Shown in pieces: positions 1-10,679 of a DNA stretch of 64,000 nt. The stretch is from Gnetum montanum (lineage: Eukaryota > Streptophyta > Gnetopsida > Gnetales > Gnetaceae): contig MNCI01035130.1 of NCBI GenBank assembly GCA_015680685.1, forward strand, positions 753,510 to 817,509, written 5' to 3'. The position numbers and the translations under genes were made by a program. Under the pieces are notes generated by a model. It was not told the origin of the DNA, searched no databases, and was given only the letters and a program-made list of their open reading frames with translations. How positions within the stretch are numbered: the first letter of the stretch is position 1; each line of letters begins with the position of its first letter.

Positions 1-59
1 AAAAGAAGGTTCTTATTTTAATACTAAACAATATTTCCTTAGAGCCTTAATATCAATTT

Positions 60-1420
60 TCTTCTAATGGTTTATTGATGAAAGAAAAAAGAGCGTGTAA
101 TCTAGAAGGAAATTGGAGACTAAGGTTATTGTGTGAAGCATAAGTACCATATGTAGGACACCTAGGTTATATTAAGACTTACATGATGTTATGTAAATAT
201 TATTTCTAGCCTGGAATGAAGAATGATGTGTCCTCATACATTAAAAATTGTCAAACATGCCAAAGAATAAAAGCTAAACAACAGAAACCTAGTAGGTTAT
301 AACAACCTCTAGAAGTCACAACCTAGAAATGGGAAGATGTTACCATGGATTTCATTACAGGATTACCAATAACCAAGAGGAAAATGACTCAATTTTGGTA
401 TTGGTTGATTGTCTATCAAAGATCGCACATTTTATAGCTTTGAAATCCACAAACACAATTGAAGAAGTAGCCCAAAAATTCATATGAGAAGAATTTCAAT
501 TACATGGATGTCCAAAATCTATCACCTCAGGCCGAGATCCCAAGTTCAAATCTAAATTTTGACAAACTTTCTTCAAAGAGCTTCAAACCTAGTTGAAATG
601 TAACATAGCTTACCATCCAAAGATTGATGGAAAAACAAAACATGTGAATATTATAAGATATTTTACAAAGCTATGTTGGGAGAAGCCCAAAAATGTGGAA
701 GAATTATTTTGCAATTGGTAGAATTCACCTATAACAACAATTATCAAGGTTCCATACATCAAATACCATTTGAAGTAGTATATGGATAGAACTACCCGTA
801 CAACACTAACTTGGGTAGATCCAACGTTAAGAATGGAATGAAAGGAAGAAAAAATAAAAATAATGGAAACATTGTTAAAAGAGTTAAACAAAATCTACAA
901 GCTACCCAAGATAAATATAATGGATATGCATATCAACATCAATTTAAAAAAGAATTCCAAGTGGGAGATCAAGTATTACTCAGATTAAAACCTACTAGAA
1001 GTTCTCTTAAACTTGGAAAATATACTAAACTGGCACCTAGATATTGTGGATCCTCTAAAATTTTTTAAAGAATTGCTGAAGTGGCATATTAGTTAAATCT
1101 TCCAACAACCTTAAAAATTCACCCAATTTTCGATGTAAGTTTGCTAAAGAAATTTCATGAAAATGATGTGTCATATGTGCTAGATTGAAATACTTTGTCC
1201 TTGCAATCCAACACTAGCTTTGAAGTTAAACCCATTGCAATTAAGAACCATCAAATCAAGAAGTTATAAAATAAAAATATCAATGAAGTGGTTGTTCAAT
1301 GGTCAAATGATAATCAACAAACTTAGGAAAGCAAGGATTTTATTCTCAATACTTACCTCCAAGTTTTTTATCATCATGACATTGAATGATAAATTCTATT
1401 TCCTATTGATGTAATAAATT
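60..1420 (+). pseudogene. Gypsy (chromovirus-like) integrase and C-terminal domain, degraded
   Basis: This is the 3' part of a Ty3/Gypsy pol gene, read in several frames. The integrase zinc-binding region shows GHLGYIKTY and a CQTCQR pair near 150-270. The catalytic core starts with VTMDFITGLP (Asp at 358-360), continues with the SKIAHF block and SGRDPKF (second Asp at 536-538). The third catalytic residue, normally Glu in a D-G-Q-T-E context, is now Lys at 638-640. A GPKI-like tail at about 940-1070 and a chromodomain-like KPIAI..VVQWSN stretch at about 1220-1310 follow. Many stops and at least two frameshifts show it is dead. The reverse transcriptase would lie left of the window. The Gypsy call is secure; the chromovirus lineage is an inference from the terminal domain. 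Confidence 0.85.
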
Positions 1421-1560
1421 ATATTTTATAATTTTTGGTCTTCTATTTGTATAGATGATAATGAGGATAATGAAGAAGCTAAAGTTGAGGAGCATAATGA
1501 AGAAGAAGTAGCTAAGTAGCTAGATATAGAGGGAGTACTTGAGGATGAGCTAGATGCTTA

Positions 1561-1583
1561 AGGGAGTGAGGGGGAGGGTAGAT
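1561..1583 (+). other. Polypurine tract of the left-edge Gypsy element
   Basis: A purine run (AGGGAGTGAGGGGGAGGG) lies just before a TGTAATG start, after the integrase/chromodomain remnant and an acidic (Glu-rich) tail at 1440-1560. Position and composition fit the plus-strand primer of a Gypsy element immediately upstream of its 3' LTR. Confidence 0.6.
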
Positions 1584-2060
1584 TGTAATGCTCCATCCCT
1601 TGTTAAGGATGGAAATAAATTGTAACAAAATAATTAAACCTTCAAATGAAGTGTTACCTTGTTATGAGGAGTTATATTTATTCATGTATCCCTCAAGAAT
1701 GGGTTTGACCTATGCCATTTAAGGCTGAGTTTAGAGGTCATGCTAGCATGGAGCTGTAGAGCCTAGAAAGGCAAGTAATGGGAGCTAGGTGAAGGGGGAC
1801 AAGAAGGGATTTATCATCCCTTCAGCTAGACAACCTAATCATGGTGGCAGTGCCAAGTTTCCTCTAAGGGTTAAGTGGCATAGGAAGATAACCTAGAGGG
1901 CATTACATTACTCTTTGTCTTATTAATGAAATATTTTCATTCACTCTTTCTATTATGAGTACTAGTTATTCATTTACTAGTTAATTCATTATTTAAGTAT
2001 TTTATGATGTTTCCATTGTATTACTTAAGAATGCAATTAATGTGATGAATTACGCAATGA
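1584..2060 (+). mobile_element. Probable 3' LTR of the left-edge Gypsy element (right end uncertain)
   Basis: The segment begins TGTAATGCTCCATCCC directly after the polypurine tract, a usual LTR start. No partner LTR is inside the window, so the right boundary is a guess. It contains no ORF. Confidence 0.4.
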
Positions 2061-3830
2061 ACAATCATGTTTTTATGACATCTAGGAATGGGATTTCACA
2101 AAAAAGAAAGAAACAAAAAGGAAAAAAAAGAAAAGAAAATTATTAGATAAGAAGATGTTTTGGATAGTAAAGTTGTCTCTTGTTCATGGCCATAGAATAA
2201 GGTTATTATGTTTATGTATAAAGAGTCTCCATCACCAACAACTACTATTAATATGGAAGACTATGTATTTTTTGAAGATGTAGTGCCATACGAGATGAAT
2301 AAGTTGATAAATAATGATTCATGAATGTCTAAACATTATAGTGCCATGTACTTAAGTTATCACCCAATGTCTTGATATTTACTAAGTACTACATCTTATT
2401 CTTTTGTCACAAAGTTTTTCTATATTATTATGCTATCTTTTACCTTTACTTCATTTTTATTTTCTTTTTCTTAATATCTATTGGAGAATTATTTTGTACT
2501 ATAAAGTGTGAGAGGATGCAACTTGCAGTCACTCAGAGTCTCACTACAGGTCTAAATGTAAGTTACAATCACCTTGGAGGCTTAATTCATTGTAATTTGG
2601 CAATTTTGATGGGTTTTTGATCACATCCAATTGCGTTTAGCAATTCATGTTTTCAAGTTTCGGATAGTGCGGATAGTTGCAATTCACATCTTGCTACATT
2701 GTAGTGTTATTCTTCTAGATTTTAAAACAATGTAAATAACTTTGACCTACATTTGGTTGCAACTTCAAATTTTAAAATTTCTTTTATTTATGTCATGAGG
2801 GGTTGTGACTTGTAGTCAATTGTAATCCAATTATAAAATGAAAAGATAAAAGCATGTTCGAAAAAATAAAATCTCATTTTACATCACAGAGCACTATAGG
2901 ACACATTCCAAAGTCGAGGCGAGTTGCCATTGTGAGCATACCCATAAAATCTAACCTCCAAACCTTCCTTTTCAAAATGTTTAAGCTAGGCTTCAAAACT
3001 CTTGTTCTTTAGTGTTTTTTATGTTAGATAGTTTGTTAAATGATGTTGCAACCAAATTTGGGATATTAGCATTTTTTGGAGCTAAATAAAGATTATATGA
3101 ATGACTTGTGGGCTTTTGGTGTGTTCCTTGGTTTGCTAATCTTTAATTTTTTCTTATTCCAAACATTTCTATGATTTTGTAAGGGTAATAAATTATATTT
3201 TTATTTTTTCTTCTAGCTTCATAGCTTTTGGTTTATACGTAATATATATAATTAGGCATTAAGATAATGCTAGGGACTATGTAGAAGAATTAGAAGCTTT
3301 TGTACCTTTCAATTTTTAGATGTTTGGTTCTTATTTAGTAGTGAAGATAGTTATCTCTACTATAGCATTAGAATGCTAGGGGTTTACATGAGTGGAATTT
3401 AGTTTTACCCCTAGGAAGGGCATTAGGTGTAACTAGAGCTATCTTACCTAAGATAATTCAACATTAAGCTAAATTTGTTTTTCTAAGATAGAGCTATCTA
3501 TCATTATATTATATCCTGAATGTACTATGAGTCATTATGAAGAGTAATAACTATGTAATTTAAATTTTCCATCTACCATGGTTATTTATTTGTCATCTTT
3601 ACACTAGGCAATTATTTTGAGGATAGTGTGGACCTATTAAGGGGTACTAATAATGTTGAAATTTAAAACTACGAGTATTGGCTATCATAGTTCTCTTTTG
3701 AGTTATTTGCATTTATTTGAACTATGTATTTATAATTTAAATTTTATGTGTTGTTGGATTTTGTTTATGTTTAGTTCATGCATTATATTATTTGCACATG
3801 TGTATTGATCTTCGCTATAGTAAGGAACTT
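2060..3830. other. No recognisable gene
   Basis: AT-rich sequence with short purine runs (about 2100-2145). I see no motif, repeat boundary or coding signal; probably old retroelement-derived intergenic DNA. Confidence 0.5.
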
Positions 3831-5240
3831 CTTGCACATCCTAGTGCAAGAGGGAACCTTTGTAGGGACAATCTTCATCTACTACAGATCTAATAGCATA
3901 GAGACATGCTTAGAAGGACAAGCATGAATGCACTCATTGGAAGCACATGGAGGACCTAGAGCATGAACATTAGGAGGTAAAGTTCCCTATGGTGCCATTG
4001 AGGGAACCTCAAAACTTCAAGGCTTTAACAAAATTGGTGAATTCACAAGTTATAGTAGCCTTAACAATGTATAACTTGGATTTTATTTTGATAGAAGGCA
4101 AGGAATTATATGAGCAAGAGGCTTGTTAGTTTTACTTCACATTTTGGAGGACTTCCTTTACTTCAAGGATGATCTAGGTTGGTACTAAGTCCTATGGCAT
4201 TAGTGAGACCCTTGTTGCCGAGGCCCTTGAGATGTAAGTAGAACTAAACATACATCATTTTGTGGTGGCATCATTAGAGTGAAAAACCTAGCTAGTGGAG
4301 CATTTTCCTGATGTAGCCATGAATGAGATGAGATGACATTACAACAAGCTTTCTCTTGAAAGAAGGCTTCTTGCAAGGGTTGTTATGATCGACATCCTAG
4401 ATAGCTTCCATTTCACACATGTCATGTCCTTTAGCATGTTGGTGGTCAATGATTTGAAGGGTCGCTACGTCCTCAATTATTCATATATTATATTATTCAT
4501 GATGGAGTTGATGGTTCAAGATACCAATGGGGTCCCCTTCCCATCAGTGATCTCGGTGCTTTATCAGCACTTCTAGATTCAATCAACTACCTTGCCCATC
4601 AAGGAGATCATCACTTGGGGTGTGAGTATCTTCTATAGCTAATGATTACCCAAGACATGCTTTGAGGTGGCTCGTTGGGTCCATGATCCACAAATTCTAG
4701 GAGATGATAGCAAGGTTGTTTGGAAGGTTCATTATGCTAATCTACAATAGTAGTAGACATAGCAACATCCACAAAAATAGCAATAGTAGTAATAGCAACA
4801 ACAAGGTATGGTGGGAGTTGATCAAGCCTTGGTGGGAGCTTAATCTTAGCTCATGGCCTATTTGGACATCCCTTAAGAAAATCTCATTATAGAGTGTGTA
4901 ATGAGATGGAGGCACATCTCCATGCCTATTATAACTGATTAGATAAGAGACAATATCATTTGGCCTCCAATGTGAAGATCCTAGGATACCATTTATTTCA
5001 AGATGAGGGATCTATACTAGATGGTTAGTTACCAAGAGGGGTTAAGTAAGCAGACCTAGAATTTGCACCTATGGGATCCCTAATCATCGATGTAAATTAG
5101 GCTAGACCATCTAGCCACAACAACTAGGTGGATGATAAAGTGATCAAGTAGGACTTTATGAGTAAGGGGGTAGGTGATGATGTGCCTCAGCCTCCTCCTT
5201 TAGTAGAGGCTCTTGCACCCCCTTCAGGGAAAGGCTAAAG
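3830..5240 (+). pseudogene. Decayed ORF, resembling a plant transposon ORF1-type protein
   Basis: One reading, with several stops and shifts, stays protein-like for about 450 codons. It contains a GKELYEQEA stretch near 4100, an RLLARVVMIDIL..FHFTHVMSFSML stretch near 4360-4440, a VPFPSVISVLYQHF end near 4530-4575, and a Pro-rich tail (VPQPPPLVEALAPP) near 5175-5225. The arrangement recalls the putative plant transposon / retrotransposon ORF1 protein family, where a helical block is followed by an FPSLI-type motif. I cannot confirm this without a profile search. The Ser/Asn-rich run at about 4745-4800 is low complexity. It is certainly not an intact gene. Confidence 0.3.
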
Positions 5241-6650
5241 CCTTCTAGCTTAAGAATCTTATCCCGTATTTTTTTATTTTCCTTCTCCTACTGTATGTTT
5301 TGAATTTTAAGATAGAGGGGACTATTTCTATAATCTAATCTCTATTTTTTGCATTTCCATTAATTCATGTCCATTCTTTCACTCTTTTTTATTGAGATGA
5401 TGAAGAGCTAGTTTAGGGATATGTTAGGATGTGAATTAAGACCCATTTTCACTAGGTTCCTCTATCTTATAGGCTTGGATAAGTAGCTGGGAGCTCATGT
5501 GACTCAAAAAAACTTGTAGCCCAAAGTCTCAACTCATAATGTGAGTTCCAATTAGTTTCCAACCCATCAAGGGAACATTGCCCATCCTATGGGCATTGCA
5601 GGTTAAATTCTAGCATTAGAGGACTAAAGAGTAAGTAGAGTTAGCTTAAAATAAAGATGGTAGTAGCATAGAAGTTGTATTTGCATTGGACAAAGTACTG
5701 CTAGCTCATGCGACTCACATGAGACCACAACTTAGATTTTTCTTCAAATGTCACTCATAGTTTAACTTAAAAATAAAAAAAGAATTCATTAGTGCAAGCT
5801 CATATGACTTGCACCCATGTCATAGTCATCATGAATTTTTCTTTCTTAGTTTAGATATTCAATCGTTTGAATTTGAATACTCAACCACTAGGAACACCTG
5901 AGGGAGATTGCTAATTGTAGTAGTCCATAATAGTTGATTAACCTGGTAATTCTTCTTTGGACAGTGAGCTATGATGTAATTGTGACCTACAATAGACCAT
6001 AGTCATTAGCCAGAAGTTATCGTAATCATCAATTATAGTTGTTTTTGCATTAGTTTGAAGTAGAACTACAAGAGAAATTCTCAAAAAAATAGAATAGAGA
6101 GATGGAGAGATATAAAATAGAAAGATAGCTATTTAGATAATTTGAAAATATAGGATTGAAGTTGTTAATGATTGTTATAATGAGAATTAATGTTGATATT
6201 GATGATTGAATGATAATGTTTGTTTCTTTGTTAGACTGAATTAATGTTAAGTGTTCTTCATCATAATTCTGGCACATTACCCGCATGTAACTTGTGGTCC
6301 TTACTTTAATTAACTTCTACATTCTATAGTGCAAGCACTACTAAGACAAGAACAATATAACAAAATTTCTCTTAGAGGGATGAACATTGTGGCTTTGGAT
6401 GATCATCTTTTCTTTAAGAACTTCATAATTCAGCATTATTGACTAGAATTAAACATATAACTTGGGGCTATCAAATTAAGAGTCTTATCACTAGACTAAC
6501 ACGTCATTGTTAAAGGAGTTAATGATGATTCTTATGATGAAATATTTATTAAATAGTAGGAGCCATCATTTAGAGTAAAGGTAAGGTACTTGTCTATTTA
6601 GTCATAAGACTTGGATTCAAGCTTAGATGTAATAACTTAAAAAGAGGTTG
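5240..6650. other. No recognisable gene; contains a thrice-repeated 14-bp word
   Basis: Non-coding AT-rich sequence. The word AGCTCATGTGACTC occurs at 5492-5505, again with one change at 5703-5716 and in a weaker form at 5798-5811. Nothing else is supported. Confidence 0.4.
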
Positions 6651-7491
6651 AAGTTGTAATGACAGAAAACGTTGGTAGCTGGAAATACCGACTGAGATTC
6701 CGTGTATACAGTTTTAACCACGGATCCGCGCGAGGGCTATGCTGGAAAAAGTGGATCCACGGCGCCCTGAACAGTCTTGTCGATTAGACAGGGACTTACG
6801 GATCAGTAAAACAATGAAGATTACGGATCTTTGCGTGTTTCGATTTGATTCGAGGGATCGTGAAATGGGAGGAAAACGACGTGGATAGATCGTTACGATG
6901 ATAACGTCAAGCACACCGAAGAAATGCTAATCGGGAGAGAAACGCGTGATTTCCAAAGATCTATGTTTCGATTTTTGAAAGAATGTATGATTTGTATGTC
7001 ACGTTACCATGGGAGAGACTCCCAATAACTTGATGCAAAAATGAGCATAAAACAACAAGGAAACTGTCCAGACAGAAGTCCGATCTACCTCGTAGGCCAA
7101 AGCTGGGATGCAAGGATGGTCAAGCTCTAAGGTCTGCCGATCAACTGTTTCTAACCAGTAGAGTCTGCAAACTGGGCGAGACGATCCCACAATCCTTGTT
7201 CTGCTTCTTTGCTTCAAGTAGGTTCTACTCAGGGCAGCGATCGCTAATGGAATGATCTCTCTTGTTGCTAAGGCTCAAGTGCACTGTGCTCTGTTCTTGC
7301 TGGAGGATGGTGCTGTCGGTAGTTGTCAAAAGGTTGCTCTTTGTTTCTCTGCTCAAGGTGATAAGTGCTTCCTTGCTCAGAAAATGCTCTTGCCCTTTTG
7401 ATTTGCCAACAAAAGTGATAAAATGCTCTGGTGCTCTGAAAAATGCCTTTGCTTCTCTGATTTTCCAACCCTTGTATCTTTGTCAACTGAG

Positions 7492-7502
7492 GTATTTATA
7501 GG
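7492..7502 (-). promoter_or_regulatory. TATA-like box of LTR-G
   Basis: CCTATAAATAC on the minus strand. The same sequence type, in the same position relative to a repeat array, is found in the Athila-like LTRs of this window. Confidence 0.45.
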
Positions 7503-7748
7503 CTGCGACGCTCCATGGAAAAGGCGCAACCCTGATGACGTGAGTCCCGGATATTTCAGGTTCCGTTGACATGACCATTTTAAGTCAGACTGTGACTACG
7601 CATAACACGCTCGTTTGCGTGTTGTGCGTGTGGCGAGCATGTACATGTTGAGCGGGTTTCAGTTGCTTTCAGGCTATATTACACTCATTCGCGTTGTGTT
7701 ACGTGTATGAGCGTAATCCGACATAAAAACAATAGGCTCAAAATTGTC

Positions 7749-8045
7749 TTATGCTCACTACGCAGCTGTGCGTAACGAAGTGTAAACCATGTCCAATTTA
7801 TGCTCACTACGCAGCTGCACGTAACGAAGCGTAAACAATGTCCTATTTACGCTCACTATGCAGTTGTGCGTTAACGAAGCGTAAACCATGTCTAGCCTTA
7901 GTGATGAAATACGCAATGATACGCACCACCGCGTAACGAGCGTATGATCAAGTTGTGCTTCTCTAGACTCTGCCTTCGACTATTTTGGAGCTTATTACGC
8001 TCATTACGCTGCTCTGCGTAATAGAGCGTAAACTTGTCCTTGAAC
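7749..8045. repeat. Tandem 49-bp palindromic repeats in LTR-G
   Basis: Three adjacent units start at 7749, 7798 and 7847 (period 49). Each has the pattern TTAYGCTCACTAYGCAG, then YTGYRCGT, then AACGAAGYGTAAA, so the unit is itself an imperfect palindrome centred on CAGCTG. Diverged units follow at about 7897-7950 and 7985-8043. Related GCGTGT/ACACGC palindromic sequence lies at about 7598-7635. Confidence 0.85.
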
Positions 8046-8247
8046 AAAGCTGATGCGCGCTCTCGCTTGAATTGCGAATCTTTGCCTGAGGCCGACTCGT
8101 AATTTTCACGGTGTTTCAGAAGTTTCACTTATTTAGCAATCCCTTAAAGAACTTTGTTAGTAGGATGAGTATTGAGTCTTCAATTAATAATATTTTAATA
8201 GGTGGAGTGGGGTAAGGGGGGGAGGTGTGGATCATTGAACTTAGAAA

Positions 8248-8264
8248 GGGAGGGGGTGGGTGGG
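8248..8264 (+). other. G-quadruplex-type motif in Copia LTR
   Basis: GGGAGGGGGTGGGTGGG has four G-runs separated by single bases. The homologous position of the right LTR of the Copia element (34426-34448) is also G-run-rich. The G strand is the antisense strand of the element. Confidence 0.7.
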
Positions 8265-8812
8265 AGAATGAATAAGTTCCCCAAATCAAAACTTAAATAA
8301 ACAAAGCACACACATGCAAATTTACATGGTTCCCGAACTTGGGTACTCCATACTTGGAGGGTATATCACAAGCACACCTCTAGACTTTATTCCTCTTAAA
8401 TTGTGGTTGAAGCGTCCACAACTTGTACAATCATCAAGTCCCACTTTGGAGTGTTGTATCATAGCACCAATCACTCAAACTTGCAAGGTATCATTAGGGT
8501 TGGAAATGTGGTTTTAAGGCTTCCACAACATTTACAATATCGAGCTCTGCACAGGAGTGTTGTATTACAACACTAAAACCTCAATCCTCTAGGATTCTAA
8601 CAAGCTCAAGGAAATTAATCCCTCAGGGTAACAAGAATAAGAAATATAAGGACTAATTGTAATTCAATTTCCTAATCCTTGCATAGTTATGTACAACACA
8701 CTTTACAAAGCCAAAATGATTAAATAATGAAAATCAATAAAGAATTCAATGATTACAAATGATCATACAATGAATATAATAATTCTTGCACATTTTCCAA
8801 TGCACATGAATT

Positions 8813-8823
8813 CTTCTTATAGC
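8813..8823 (-). promoter_or_regulatory. TATA-like box of the lone Copia LTR
   Basis: GCTATAAGAAG on the minus strand. It is conserved in the two related LTRs (near 29598 and 35010) and sits immediately downstream, in element sense, of the AGACATCTT array. Confidence 0.35.
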
Positions 8824-8886
8824 TATCATGTTGCTAAATCCTTCTCAAAATGGTGTAATGGCTAGTTGATGGTCACTAACAATCAT

Positions 8887-9187
8887 GGGAGATGTCTTTC
8901 TTGTGTCTAAGACGCCTCTCTGAATTTGACTTCAAATCTAGGAAGACATCTTTATTTCTTGAAAGACATGTTTCTAAAGTCTCCATCCTGGAAGATGTCT
9001 TTGCTCAATGAAAGATGTCTTTTTGCATTTGGTTTGCATTCTGTAAAGACTTCTTTGCCTCATGAAAGACATATTTGGCTAAGAAAATACATCTTGTTGT
9101 TTTTGAAGATGTCTTTTTGGATTTTCTCTAAGTTCACCCCAAATTTGCCAAGATGTCTCCTGCTTCCTAGAGATGTCTCTCTTCATC
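8887..9187. repeat. Array of AGACATCTT / AAGATGTCT words
   Basis: About a dozen copies of the 8-9-bp word AGACATCTT, in both orientations and many inexact, lie within 300 bp of the U3 part of the LTR. The word is a near-palindrome (AAGACATCTT against AAGATGTCTT). The same array is present in both LTRs of the Copia element (about 29668-29990 and 35085-35370). Confidence 0.85.
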
Positions 9188-9492
9188 TTTCTTTGTCTTT
9201 TGAATGGATAATTCCTTTTCCATAGTCTTGACCTTTTGCATGCTTAGATGATGATAACTTTGCTTGTTCAATATCAAGTTGTTATCTAGGTTCTTTGGAT
9301 GTTCATTTGAAGACATGTGAATGACCTCCTCCTTTGAGCTCTAGGATAGTTCATTCAATGTCCTTATTAGCTCATCTTGGTTTTCTATGTACATACTCCT
9401 ACAAACACAATAATGATACAACCATGCACACAACTTTTGTCTCCATTTAACTTAATGTTTTGAGCACACCAAAACACACCAAAAGGTCTACA

Positions 9493-10655
9493 AGAGGTTG
9501 TTAAAACCTAAAGGAATAAATATAAGTACATTCCAAGACATATAATGAATATGACTTAAACTAGTAATCTCTTACATAAGAAGATAATGAGCTAATCACT
9601 TAAGATACTTATCACTAACTTAATCCTTTAATTACTTAAGTATCATTGTAGTATAAACATATATTTTTTCATGACCCAAGTAGCATGTGTGTAAACATAC
9701 TTATTAGTAAAACCTATATCATGTAGAATCACAATTCACATATTTAAACCAAGTGAGTTATGCCTTATTAATTGAAGTAGCATCATTTTGATTTACTTTA
9801 ATCCTTCAAGATTACATTGAATCTAAAATATATGAAAGACAATTTGAATTTCTATAAAACAAGAAAACTAGCCATCTTTAATTAATTAAAAAGAAGATTA
9901 AAATTATAGTGGTTCTATAATCTACATATATCACACTTACATACTTAGTTATATTTTAGAGCATGAGGCTATATAGCCACATAACAATCATCCTTTATGT
10001 AAGGCATAATCAAACTAGATATCCCCCACACACAAGATTGAGATCCAAATTCATACAAGAGTTACAATGGTTAAAACACTCATAATTAACCATAGAGATG
10101 TACAAAACTCTTATGTAATCTCTCTCCAAAATCTTATGCCACTTTCATTATCATGTTTAACATGAAAACAAAAAAGAGTATTTATCAATTAGAAGAAAAT
10201 AATCATAGGGAAAACTTCCCAATAACCAACTTAGAGATTCTCAGCTATTTCCATCTTGTTCTCATCTTTATTAGCTATATTCCAACTTGGAACTTTCCTC
10301 AACCATAAAGGACATATACAAGCTTAACAAGATGTTTTCCTATCAACTTTGGCTTTCAAATAAGATATCTCTTATCCATACAAGACATCTCCTATTGGAA
10401 TGAGACAACATGTTTCCTATCAACTATACTGAGACATCTCCTATTTGGGAGATATGTCTTCCCAGAGATGTCTCTTGATAGAATAAGACATCTTCTTCTT
10501 TGACAAGATGTCTCCTTTGCAAATGGGACATCTCCTATGACATATGAACACTTAGGCGTATGTCTCTCTAATCTCCAAGTTATCTTTCCAACTTCTTGAA
10601 CCTACAATTGACTTCCTATAGGGCTAAAAAGGGCCTTGAAAGAGGTATCAATATA
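9493..10655 (-). mobile_element. Probable 3' LTR of Gypsy element A
   Basis: It lies directly left of the polypurine tract of minus-strand element A, where a 3' LTR must be. A TATA-like TTGATAAATAC (minus, near 10178-10189) has an array of AGACATCTCC words upstream of it (10360-10560), the same layout as the other LTRs here. The 5' LTR of the element is interrupted, so a pairwise comparison was not convincing. The left part may have been cut by the Copia LTR that ends at 9492. Confidence 0.4.
10360..10560. repeat. Array of AGACATCTCC words
   Basis: AGACATCTCC or its reverse complement GGAGATGTCT occurs about eight times, some inexact, in 200 bp. The core is the same as in the Copia LTR array, but the flanking LTR is a different sequence. 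Confidence 0.75.
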
Positions 10656-10658
10656 CTA

Positions 10659-10676
10659 GCTCTTCCACCCTTCAAA
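10659..10676 (-). other. Polypurine tract of element A
   Basis: On the minus strand this reads TTTGAAGGGTGGAAGAGC, just after the end of the integrase-side coding remnant. It marks the start of the 3' LTR. Confidence 0.45.
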
Positions 10677-10679
10677 AAA

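Larger units (their letters stand above)
6655..8135 (-). mobile_element. GC/CpG-rich LTR, probably solo (LTR-G)
   Basis: Base composition changes sharply at about 6655 and 8135: this block is much richer in G+C and in CpG than its flanks. ORFs are short and occur on both strands, so it is not a gene. Read on the minus strand it has a TATA-like box (CCTATAAATAC, 7492-7502). Upstream of the box lies a region with palindromic tandem repeats (7749-8045), and downstream a leader-like segment rich in GAGC words. That U3-TATA-R/U5 layout is the one seen in the clearer LTRs of this window. No PBS, PPT or internal coding region adjoins it, hence solo LTR. The exact ends are inferred from composition. 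Confidence 0.5.
8205..9492 (-). mobile_element. Lone Copia LTR, same family as 34402-35548
   Basis: The sequence aligns along its length with the two LTRs of the Copia element at 29.2-35.5 kb. Shared landmarks are GAATGAATAAGTT, GTGTTGTATCATAGCACCAATCACTCAA, the TTCTTCTTATAGC segment, the AGACATCTT array and the right end AGGTCTACA. No Copia internal sequence follows on either side, so it is a solo or truncated LTR. The right end is precise (9492). The left end is approximate, and no target duplication could be recognised. Confidence 0.8.

Noticed and set aside
7262-7501. Paired ORFs on both strands in the GC-rich block
   Set aside because: Short, overlapping, no known domain, and placed in the leader part of an LTR-like structure; composition alone explains the open frames.
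7749-8045. Possible CRISPR-like array (palindromic repeats with period 49)
   Set aside because: There are no unique spacers: the whole unit repeats, copies diverge, and the context is a plant LTR.
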